NCBI RefSeq assembly: GCF_907165205.1
Contig: NC_058192.1
Coordinates: 15,004,001 to 15,068,000, forward strand
From: Coccinella septempunctata
Lineage: Eukaryota; Arthropoda; Insecta; Coleoptera; Coccinellidae
DNA length: 64,000 bases
Direction: 5' to 3'
A program made the translations under genes and the position numbers. Every line of letters begins with the position of its first letter. Position 1 is the first letter of the stretch. The notes beneath the pieces were generated by a model. It did not search any database, was not told where the DNA came from, and worked only from the letters and a program-made list of their open reading frames with translations. Below, piece by piece: positions 36,016 through 45,403 of this stretch.

Positions 36016-37842
36016 CATGTAAGCGTTAATTTTCTACTCCCTAGTAGGAACATAAAATTCTGCCATATCTCTATGCTCCGAGCGACTCGAATTGCTAAGG
36101 TCGGTATCAAGAGTGAAACTCTCCCTGAAAGTGTTTCATTTACGCTAGTAGGAAAAATATTGTTCCTAACTCATGTGGAAAGTGCCGTTTCCGCACTCGG
36201 CAGCTTCAACTTTCCACACTTTTTAGGAAAATAACTATATTAATGATGTCATTGGTTGACTTGTAGCTTTGTGTGAGTAGCTTTGTTTTTGTCACTACTG
36301 AACTCTTTAATTCGATATTTGATCCCTTATATCTATCGATATAACTTTCAGGGCCGATATTGCTGGTTTTACTGGCCCGCAATTGAATAACAATAGAACT
36401 CGAACGACTGGGCCAATGGGCATCGTCTCTGAAATACTGAGAGTACTGTTCAGGAATATCGGAATAGACGGTCAGACTTGATAATGGAACTGGAAGCAAT
36501 CTTCATTTGTTATAAAGAATGTGGATAATAGGACTTTTTCATCTTTGAATGAATCAATCACATATCACATTTGCCAATTCTTCAATTCAATATGTTCACA
36601 AATTAATTCAATCCTTCTCCGAACGTTTTTGCATTCAAAGCTTAGTGAAAGTGTAAGTGTCAATTCCAATTGAAATTTGCAAAACATATTTTGATTTCAA
36701 CCAAAAAAATGGGGAAAACACCGAAAATATTGAAAAATAAGAAGAAAAAATGAGCATGAATGAAAACAAGAAACAAATTGTGAATAACTGGAGTGTGTCA
36801 ATGTCTAAGGTCTAAGTCATGGGTAGTTCAGAACATTAGTTCCAATGCAACACTTTGTTTCTTGTTATCACGTGATTGTATTTCACCAGTGTGAAGTTTT
36901 GCAGGGTATTAGTGGCACAAAGTTGGCATTTTTCTCGGCATTTCTATGAGTGTCCTCTATATTCCCATGAAAAAGCTTCATTTATTTTTCTCTTTCTAGG
37001 TACGACTTTTCTCAAGGTCAATCTCATGAGAAATATTCGCGAAAAAATAAGATGAAATGATTCAATTTCAATACCCTGTTTATGACTTTGCGTAGGACCC
37101 GAGTAGGAATGACAACAAGAGGTTTGACCAATGACCACTAGTTCAGAACTTGTTCACGTCATAAAATTCATTATCCAGATTGTTTCATTGGCGGAATATT
37201 CAAAACAGATGAAAAAAATTATCCATATTTAAGGAGTTCCTGTAGCCTTATAATGGATATCATATTGATATAGCCGATACTTTACGAAAATCCATAATTA
37301 AACTAAAGAAACTGATGATTTTCTCTGCGATGAGTCTCTCAATACAACACAATTCATACTAAGCAAATTCAAACGATCTGTTTGAATAAAAGTTTCTCCT
37401 CTCAGAATTTTTTTCCTGTGATATGGATCTCGCAAAATGAAAGAATTTGGCCAAATCGAGCAGGTTTTCAAGATGCGATCTCAACGGATTGATCATTGAC
37501 TGCATTTCTCCTCAGTTAACATTCCTCCGAAAACGCTAGTATCTGCATGGTGACGTACGTGGTGAGCCTTACATCTCGGAAGATTCATCAGAAAGACAAA
37601 GCCCCCGAGGCTATTGGCGACCTCTTCTTGAAATCGGTGCCCTCATTTCGTAAAACCAGCTGATCAGACTACTCCTGCATGGTGATTTGCCTGACAGAAC
37701 TTTGGTTTCTTTTTGTCTGCCTACTACATAACCCGTTATGCCAACTTGATGTCCGATCACCATTCAGAGGAGTCTTAAAGTTGATCCATTAACATGTAGC
37801 GATAAGACGCCGATGAGTTTGTGGTTTACATTTTAACGAACC
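36016..37842. other. unassigned tract
   Basis: A run open in one frame at about 37531-37661 (VSLTSRKIHQKDKAPEAIG...) lies in locally higher GC but has no recognised domain. The minus-strand frame 36206-36499 is likewise unidentified. No paired repeats were seen. Confidence 0.4.
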
Positions 37843-38360
37843 TACAGTCCCTGGCCATATTATTAGACGCATTGATTCGATGCAAAATCTCAATATTGAA
37901 TTATTAAATTGAATGTATATGTTACATATACTTCATCTGTAAATGGTTTTCACATATACTATATCATATTCAATAAAAAATATTGATTTATTGATGATTA
38001 AACATGAAATTCTAATATTTTGCTGAGCCACCCTGTGTAGCTATGAAAGCTTCATACTATCAATGCAGAATTGTTCGGTTTGCTGCATTCGAGGATAATG
38101 ATTTCATATGTGGATTATCGAAATAACGTCCGAACCTGCAGAATGCAAGACGTCCACTGGAAGACATAGTACTGATTCATACTTAAGTACTAATACTACA
38201 ACATCAAAAATAAATGCCAAACAGAACAATTTAATGAGAGTCGCAGATGAACCTAACATTCTGTGGAAATGAAATTCAAATATTTTGCTTTTTCCTCGAG
38301 CAATACCAGTAAATATAAAAAAAATCCTCAGTGCGTCTAATAAACTGGCCAGGGACTGTA
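37843..38360 (-). mobile_element. Tc1-type non-autonomous element, 514 bp
   Basis: The element is 37845-38358, flanked by TA at 37843-37844 and 38359-38360. The inverted ends are CAGTCCCTGGCC, continuing for about 30 bp as A-T-rich ...TATTAGACGCA. CAGT ends followed by a GGCCA...TATTAGA-type core are typical of Tc1-like elements. A transposase C-terminal relic sits inside on the minus strand (38012-38056). The element is an internally deleted derivative. Confidence 0.85.
38012..38056 (-). pseudogene. Tc1 transposase C-terminal relic
   Basis: On the minus strand the codons read YEAFIATQGGSAKY followed by TAG at 38012-38014. Tc1-like transposases commonly end in a phrase of the form xAVIxxxGGxTKY-stop. 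Only this terminal phrase is recognisable; the DD34E catalytic core is deleted. Its position and direction fit the terminal repeats of the 514-bp element. Confidence 0.6.
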
Positions 38361-38618
38361 TGTAGAGAAGTTCTTCAGTGTCAGAAAAGGAATTTTATGA
38401 ATTCGTGAGGTCAAAAATTGTCAAAATGGGCAGTACGACTAATGAAAATTGAATAATATCCATTGAATAACATAAATATCATTCTGAACTAGCGTCCACT
38501 TTGATAGTCCCTTTAAAGCATAACGCTTTCTTCAGTTAGTAGGACAAAAATACGGAAGTTTTAAAATTAAATTGTCTTTATGTTTGATTATGAAACTGGC
38601 TGTGAGTCCTCTATCAGC
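38361..38618. other. spacer between two TA elements
   Basis: Short AT-rich spacer with no recognisable content. Confidence 0.5.
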
Positions 38619-38744
38619 TACCGGTTGATTCGGGTGACTTGGGACAGTCCTGTAACTTGGGACAATTACCCCCCTTGCAAATTTCTTTGTTTCTCACCAT
38701 TTATGAGTGAAGGGACAAACTATAAGATTGTGTAACGTCAAAAT

Positions 38745-38905
38745 TTAAATTTTGACCTATAACTCAAAAATAAAGGAAGATAGAGGAATGCAGTTGATGG
38801 CATTATTAGTTTCTCGAAAAAAGACGACATGAATGGTACATTCATTTTTCTCTATCTCCTATTTAAAAAGTTGTAGTTCAGGTATCACCAATTTTGCCCA
38901 CCCTG
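38745..38905 (-). repeat. single arm of the CAGGGTGGGCAAAATT family
   Basis: The sequence from about AATTTTGACCTATAACTC to CCAATTTTGCCCACCCTG at 38905, followed by TA, closely matches the right arm of the element at 6337-6950, including TGGCATTATTAGTTTCTCG and CTACAACTTTTT in complement. No second arm is present, so this is a solo arm nested in the 38619-39595 element. Confidence 0.75.
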
Positions 38906-39407
38906 TACATGTGTTTCACTTTGTGCAAGTGTAATTTTTTTTCTGGATACGTGGGATATTAGAGATGTCATGAAACAAGGTTGTTTACAAATCAAACGGC
39001 AACACGGATCTCATTCATTTATTTTGTTTTATAGGGTGATTTGGGACAATTAAATGCCGAATAGATATTAAGTGGCGCATTGGCAGTAGGAAATATGCCA
39101 ATTTTTCGCAGGATATTATTATTAATGTTATTTCCACAAAGAAATCACCAAAGAATGAAAGAAATCAAAGTTCCCTTGATTTATTTAGTTTTTTAACATT
39201 CGAATTGCAATATATTTACCTTCACTGTAATAGGGGTTTATTATTTAATTTCTTTACCGAATTTCAACTATATAATCACAAATTCTAATTTATCAAAACT
39301 ATACTCCGTCTCAAGTCAAAGTCACCTATTTCACTTGAGAGTTGAGAAATCAATGGATTTTAACTTGTGTCCCAAGCCTCCCAACTCGGTGGGTGACTTG
39401 GGACAAG

Positions 39408-39430
39408 TATATATATATATATATATATTT
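39408..39430. repeat. (TA)n microsatellite
   Basis: About ten uninterrupted TA units follow GGGACAAG and run into a T-tract. It lies inside the TA-flanked element. Confidence 0.95.
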
Positions 39431-39595
39431 TTTTTAAAATTTATATCCGACTTCTGAAGCATGGTATATATCCTAATCAATAGTCTGAGTCATTTAGCAT
39501 TTTTGAACCTCTTTCTCACATGAAAATGGGTCACCGTTTTTGAAATATGACAAGTGGAATTTCAAAATCGTCCCAAGTCACCCGAATCTACGGTA

Positions 39596-41128
39596 TTTCA
39601 CTTTTAGATCGATATCACTTCTCCTGATCAAACATAATAGGGGTGAAAAAGTATACATTCAGAGCTAACACTTATTCATTCGAAGCAATGAGAACTCCCA
39701 AAAGAATGTGGTTGACAAAAAAGTATCAATGTTTTATACTCTCTTACACCTTCAGTGGTAAAAAATTTCTCTTCCTTGGGTGATGTTGGATTTTGGCCCC
39801 AAGATTTAAAGTACCTATTATTCTACGCCTCTATGCCATTGACGCAGGGTATTTTTTTCAATCCCTTCTTGTTGTACAGAATATGTCAATCCATTACAGC
39901 CAAAAATTCTATTTTTGGCTGAGACTTTGGAAAAAGTCTCGGGAAAAGTAGAAGGTCTTACAAAGTTATTGTAAGTATCAATTCAACTTGTAGCACAGAA
40001 ACTGCATGAGCATTACTCGTACCTAACATAAAACTATCAAGTGTGGAAACAAAATGTTAGCTTTATTTGTTTACAATGTTAAACGGATGCATAATATGAA
40101 ATCAGGAATTTCGTAACGATGTTATTGATTTATTATTGTTGTTATGAGATGAAACCAGCCATTCGATGAAATCTTCCTGAACTCCGAATTTCAGTCCATA
40201 AAAATGTTACTTAATGGGTTTTTTGTTATTCACTTTCACTGAATTCGAATTCAGCAGATGCGACTGGAGCTCATTGAAATGCTCCATATGAAATTATTAC
40301 AATGTAACTAGGAGCATTCCTTGGATTTTCGGATGAAGCATTCTTCTGAATCACAGCATTTCGGAAATTATATGACATTACGTTCGAAACCCTTTCTAAC
40401 TGCTATGAGGATCATTTGTAAAGACCCTGTATCACTCCCGTCGTTTCAATCCACACAATTTCAGTGTCTGAGGTGATGACGCTCCGGTTTCCCTTTTCTT
40501 CCATGAAGAGTGAAATTAATCAAATTGAGTGTTTCAATGGGTACCCTATAATTATCTAGGTACTGTTTATATTGTTCCAGTAGAACAATGGAAGTGTGCA
40601 GAAATAAGAGCAGCAATTTGTTTTTAGAGTTTATGCAAGGACACGCTCCACTTGGGATGATTTAATGGTCTCAAGTTTATGTAATTGCTCCTTGTGGTAT
40701 TTCGAAGAGGTCGGTTATTATTTCGCTTAATACCACAAATAAATCCAGCCGAAGCATCGGAGTAGTGAAGAGTTATGGGAAGTATGGGAAATTAGAAATT
40801 TTAAGTTTCTACTTCCTATTGAATATTCCTCAGTCGGTGACATCCTCTCCACAATAAAAAAGTCAAAACTCTTCTTTGAATTCTATAGTATGAATGAGCT
40901 TTTTCAACATGTATTTTATTCAGCAGAAGATTCCTAAGGTCAAAAAAAAACAATTTTCTCCTTCAACAGTGTTTACAATTTTCCGCGATTGGAAAGATAC
41001 AAGCTGTTGAAAATCCATAATGAAATGTAATGTTGTATAATATCTCACACATGATTTTATCGAATGGTATGATTTTCGGAATATTATAGTTTTTCATTGA
41101 TGTGATGAATTGACGTTTTTTTTTTCAG
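39596..41128. other. unassigned tract upstream of the candidate exon
   Basis: It includes a weak relative of the 25956 repeat near 40920-40990. It ends in a T-run and CAG (41118-41128) that form the acceptor of the exon below. Probably intron. Confidence 0.45.
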
Positions 41129-41135
41129 GATCGCC

Positions 41136-41274
41136 ATGCGAAATTGTGAAAAAGAAGTAGTGTGGACAATTGGACCAGGTTCTTTTTTCAAGCACTCAGA
41201 AGAACTGGAAAGTGGTTTGCACTCTCTGTCGATACAGCGCTTAGATGCTTTACTCTATACATCGGATGGTATTG
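41136..41274 (+). CDS. candidate host-gene coding exon (partial, function unknown)
   Basis: The exon is 41129-41274 (146 bp). It is bounded by a strong acceptor (ten T then CAG, AG at 41127-41128) and a strong donor (ATTG|GTAAGT at 41275). Only one frame is open across the whole exon. In that frame an ATG at 41136 gives MRNCEKEVVWTIGPGSFF, then KHSEELESGLHSLSIQRL, then DALLYTSDGI, leaving one base for the next codon. The frame is also open from the acceptor, so the ATG may be internal. Codon use and GC are higher than in the flanks, and no transposon family is recognised. I do not recognise the protein. No second exon was found, so it belongs to a gene with long introns or is a chance exon-like sequence. 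Confidence 0.5.
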
Positions 41275-43170
41275 GTAAGTTGCCTACCTTGCTTTAGCGT
41301 TGTGATTTGGACTTCGAAGTCGTGTTTGGCATTTTCAACTAGAGAATGCGTTGGTGCACTATAAAACTCAACAGCTTTATACAGGGTGTATCGGAATGAC
41401 ACAGAAAAATGAAAGGGGTGATTCTTTGAGGAAAATTAAAGTGGGTATTTGGTATTAAATTCTTTTGAAAACCTCCCCCCGCAAAAGTTTCACTCCTCCG
41501 AAGATTAACAAGAAAAATTGTTTTTCCTTTTTATTTTCCCCGTATATTGAGCTGAATGTTTTTATGATTGTCATTGCAGAGCACACACTGGCAAAATATA
41601 TCTTCGCGTTACCTCATCTTTTCGAAAATGCAATGCATTTTTTTCTCGTTTATGCTCAAGTTGCCGAAAAACCTTAGTATATGAATTGGGATTTTCATCC
41701 ATGTTTTTCTAAAAGGAAAATTTCCACCAAAAAGAAGTTTATAATATTTCTTCTGATGCACAACGCACAAACAGCATTATATTACATGGGATTGGGCAAT
41801 ATTCGATTGTATAAATGTTCAATATTCGAAAGAGACAAAAATATCAATTTGCAATGTTCAGTGAATAAGCTGCTCATGTGAATATTTGTATTAAGATTCA
41901 CAAATTAATCAGTAAAAATTGTCAGATTCAGGACAATTTACTTCGACGAATGTTGTATAACTTCAGGAAAATCTGCGAGTAACCGAAGGGTTATCTACAA
42001 ATCTCAGAATAATATAATCCTGTGGTAGGGGAGCAAATACGTTGAGAAACTCTTTTTTTGAGAAAAATTGGTTCACCCTAGGCCACAATCTATTCTCACT
42101 CTCACTTAAACGCTATTACAGCTTTGCCACTTATAAATCAATTGCACTCTAAATCATTAGTAGTAAATTGCTTCCTGCTTAAAACTTCGTTAATTACACC
42201 CGCCAAATATTGGATGATGCAATCTCTTGGGAGAAATTCATTATTATGAGCCCATGAGGAAGCTTTAACTAAATTAACTGATGAGTTATAACAACTCCAA
42301 AGTACGATAGTAATTTACAAAGTGATCGAATCTCGGGACAAGGATATACATACTCATTGTCGCATATAAAAATTCGTATTAGGGTTTATCCAACGACTGA
42401 ACACCAGCTTTGAACTACGTTGAATTTGTTGAGAGTTACACAGCTAGATCCTCTAATCAACTAAATTCGCATTTTCAAATAAATCAATTCAAATTTTATT
42501 TGCCGCTAAACTGAATTATTTTATTGCAGGTCTTTTTATTTTTTTGCATTTTGAGAAATGTTATATTGGGAAGTGAAATTAATACAACTAGTTGCAGAAT
42601 GGCGAATGCGCAAGATTAAGAATTAAAAATAGTGTTTCCATAGTGAAACTTCTGTATCCCACACAACCCATTAATAATCAACATATTTCCCTTCGGTATT
42701 TTCATCCACCTCATTACAAATCGTGACAATGTAGATTCATGAAAAACGATAAATCAAAAACTTCCACGTGTCCTGTTAAATCAAATATGAACTTTGACTG
42801 TTATAGCCGAAGTGTTGGTTTCTGTATTCATTCAAACTTTTATGAAGGAAATTTTTCTGGAGAAAATCAAATTTACGACTTGTTTAGATGTGAAAATTTT
42901 ATATCAGATGTAGCTGCTGTATTTAAATTGAAAACTGAATTATATGATTTCTACTAGGACGAGTTATTTAACCACTGGAAGTGTTTCTCAATTACAATAG
43001 CATCTTTAGGTGGGTGAAGGATTTCCATTAAGTATTGGACACATATTTACATTCATATTTGAAGATTATATGAAAAAATCATTACAATGATAACATTGAG
43101 ATTAATTCATTCACGAACGCAAAGTTGAGGAGAATATTCATCATTTGTAAGGCAATTTATTTCATAGATA
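41275..43170. other. unassigned tract, probably intron
   Basis: Apart from the repeat end at 41387-41480, nothing is recognised. The word GGCGAATGCGC at 42604 recurs elsewhere in the window. The 72-codon frame 42739-42957 has no domain. Confidence 0.45.
41387..41480 (+). repeat. MITE end (TACAGGGTGTATCGG type), copy 1
   Basis: TACAGGGTGTATCGGAATG is followed by AAGGGGTGATTCTTTGAGG, AGTGGGTATTTGG and AAATTCTTTTGAAAACCTCC. The same series in diverged form occurs at 47724-47825, so this is a repeat family with only one end visible. Confidence 0.5.
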
Positions 43171-43381
43171 ATAATAGGTCCTTTCGTTTGTATAAAAAGT
43201 GTAGCACTTTTCTACACTCGATTTGATTTACGCGGAATTGTAGTTCATCTACACATAGTCAAAAGGACATGTAGATAAACTACACCTTGTCTACAATGGT
43301 GTGAATTCAATCAGCAAACGAATACTAAGATCGAGTGTAGAAAAGTGCTACGCTTTTTATGCAAATGAAAGGACCTATTAT
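43171..43381. mobile_element. short MITE, about 210 bp
   Basis: The left end ATAATAGGTCCTTTCGTTTG, then AAAAAGTGTAGCACTTTTCT and ACACTCGA, is mirrored almost perfectly by TCGAGTGTAGAAAAGTGC, TACGCTTTTTATGCAAATGA and AAGGACCTATTAT at 43331-43381. Inverted repeats are about 50 bp. A second inner pair (TGTAGTTCATCTAC and GTAGATAAACTACA) makes most of the element self-complementary. The TA-rich flank prevents exact definition of the target duplication. Confidence 0.8.
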
Positions 43382-44256
43382 AATTGATGAATCGATTTAG
43401 AAACTTTCATTGTGGACTGATGTTTTTGCTCTGATTGATAACAAATTGGCGAATGCGCTAATATAGGACAACAGTGATTCCTTTGAATGTTTTTACTAAT
43501 TTTTCGTGTGGTCTTCTTTCTGTTATAGATATTCGAAGAAATATGAGCTACGAGGCACCTACAACGCTTTAGTGGTATAGATCAGTGTCCAAAATCCGTG
43601 GTAAACAAATTTAGCTCAATATCAAACGCTAGTTCTCTGGAAATTGCAAATGTACGGTCTACGTCAATCAACTTGTAGATAGAGAACAAATTTGATCAGC
43701 TTCGAATAATCTGAAACTTCCATCCGCATTGCATCTACAAATTCAATAAGTTTCGAACTGTTTCCCTGCACTGTCGCCGGTTTTCAACTCGGAACAATCG
43801 ACCATATCTGCATTCACAGCAAAGTATTTTGCGTAAAGTGCAATGCTTCTCTGTATAGACAGCGATCCTTCCGACTGTAGCTAACATGGCGCTTAGCAGC
43901 CGCAACAGCTAATGCATGTATAATGCGACGATCAGACGTTCAGAATGCCGAGTTTGTTACACGTTGCAACGTATAGGTCGTTAACCGTCCATTCTGTCGT
44001 AATGGACCGGTCATTGTAAGTTTAGAGGCCGCAAAATGTGTCACAGGACGCTTAATTGAGCATCGGGAATGTCCCACTCCGGAAAAGCACATGGGAGGAT
44101 TTGGGCCATTGAAGCCTGGTTAAAATTATTGGCAGTGATTGAATAAAGCATACCCAGATGTGCTTCGCAACTTGTGGAAAGCCAGGAGAGATTCCAAATT
44201 TTCCTGGAAGTAAGGGTGATCGCAGTATAGAATGACGGGGTTCATTTTGAGGAAAA
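43382..44256. other. unassigned tract with a GC-richer middle
   Basis: Around 43850-44060 GC and CpG content rise (for example AACATGGCGCTTAGCAGCCG and GTAATGGACCGGTCATTG|GTAAGT-like context near 44015), but all frames contain stops. It could be a non-coding exon or conserved element. No support beyond composition. Confidence 0.3.
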
Positions 44257-44354
44257 TACAGGGAATCCTGGATAAGATGGGAAACATTTTAATGTGAAAT
44301 AGAGGATCACGAAAAACCGCCATATGTAGTATCTAAGTGGTCTAGATTCTGATT

Positions 44355-44537
44355 TACAGGGTGTTTTTCAAATTTGGATGGAAATTAAGACCCTTCTATC
44401 TTCTGAACATAATCACTGATTCATCCGAAATTTGGAAGGAGGATAGCTTCCATGAGGTTCCAGAAAAATGCAATCAAATCTCATTCAATTTGCAGGACCG
44501 TATCGCAGTTTTTAAAAGTTCGCCAAATCACCCTGTA
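44355..44537. mobile_element. inner MITE 1 (179 bp)
   Basis: TA at 44355-44356 precedes CAGGGTGTTTTTCAAATTTG. The right end is ...GCCAAATCACCCTG with TA at 44536-44537. The inverted repeats are short (CAGGGTG plus a diverged TTTGG). The right TA is shared with the next element, which abuts directly. Confidence 0.55.
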
Positions 44538-45179
44538 CAGGGTGGTCAAAATTCGTTGTCTACTGAGGGGATCTTGAGAACTATGAGAGCTAGAGGAAAA
44601 CGGATGATATATTTCTAAGCTCTTTTTCAGAGAAACAAAGAATGGTGAAAACCGTAGCCTCCTACGATTCTTCATTTGTGAGTTATTTGCAAAAAATGAG
44701 ATTTTGACGATTTCGAGAAGTTCTCATAACTTCTTTGTCTTTGAAGTTACAGATCTTGAACTTGAACCTCCTTAGGCACTTTTATACGCCTATATACTTT
44801 TATACTTTCATACTACTGACAACAGTTTTTTTTCCAAATCAAAAATAACAAATTCGATAAAAGTTTGCATTTAAAAAAATGAAAGTTCGCCTAATGAATC
44901 GCAATGAAAAAATCTTTCAAGCTCGTTCTTCGTAAAAAGTGCCCATAGAAGGTTCAAGTTCCAGATCTGTAACTTCAAAGACAACAAAGTTATGAGAACT
45001 TTTCGAAATCGTCAAAATCTCATATTTTGCTGATAACTCAAAACCAAAAGAATCGTAGGAGGCTACGGTTTGCACCAAATTTTCTTTCTCTGAAAAATAA
45101 AAATGTGTCATCCATTTCCTTCTGGCTCTTATAGTTCTCGAGATCTCCTCAGTGGACAACGAATTTTGCCCACCCTGTA
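44536..45179. mobile_element. inner MITE 2, hairpin with ~260-bp arms
   Basis: The element is 44538-45177 with TA at 44536-44537 and 45178-45179. The left end CAGGGTGGTCAAAATTCG is mirrored by the complement of CGAATTTTGCCCACCCTG. Arms of about 260 bp continue inward (GAACTATGAGAGCTAGA, TAGCCTCCTACGATTCTT, AAGTTACAGATCTTGAAC and their complements) around a loop of about 110 bp. Same family as 6337-6950 and 23260-25119. The open frames 44481-44675 and 44917-45192 are products of the repeat. Confidence 0.8.
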
Positions 45180-45403
45180 CAATGAATTGCATAATTTCTT
45201 CGATATCTGCATAAAAATATTCATTTATTCAATTTGCCAAATAATATTGCATGGCACCATCAAGGTTGCCGAGGACTGATCTATTTTCTTGATAATGACA
45301 ATAACTCTTTCTGTGTCGATATTCACTTCATCCGATTCATATGGGGGTTTTTCGTGATCCTCTCACATTAAAATGTTTTCCATCTTATCCGGGACATCCT
45401 GTA

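Larger units (their letters stand above)
38619..39595. mobile_element. TA-flanked element with CTTGGGACA subterminal repeats
   Basis: The element is 38621-39593 with TA at 38619-38620 and 39594-39595. The left end CCGGTTGATTCGGGTGAC is mirrored by the complement of GTCACCCGAATCTACGG at the right; about 25 bp match with one small gap. The word (A)CTTGGGACA or TTTGGGACA recurs inside at about 38637, 38656, 39049 and 39397, and in reverse at 39369 and 39570. These could be transposase-binding subterminal repeats as in pogo or similar elements. No transposase frame is present. A TA-family hairpin arm (38745-38905) is embedded. Confidence 0.75.
44257..45403. mobile_element. outer TA-flanked MITE of a three-element nest
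   Basis: The element is 44259-45401 with TA at 44257-44258 and 45402-45403. The ends are CAGGGAATCCTGGATAAG and, mirrored, the complement of TTATCCGGGACATCCTG. Homology between the arms runs for about 65 bp, including CATTTTAATGTGA and GGATCACGAAAAACC. The interior is occupied by two further TA-flanked elements, 44357-44535 and 44538-45177. Confidence 0.8.

Noticed and set aside
43171..43381. MicroRNA precursor cluster
   Set aside because: The long stem has terminal repeats of a MITE and an inner second inverted pair. Transposon origin is simpler.
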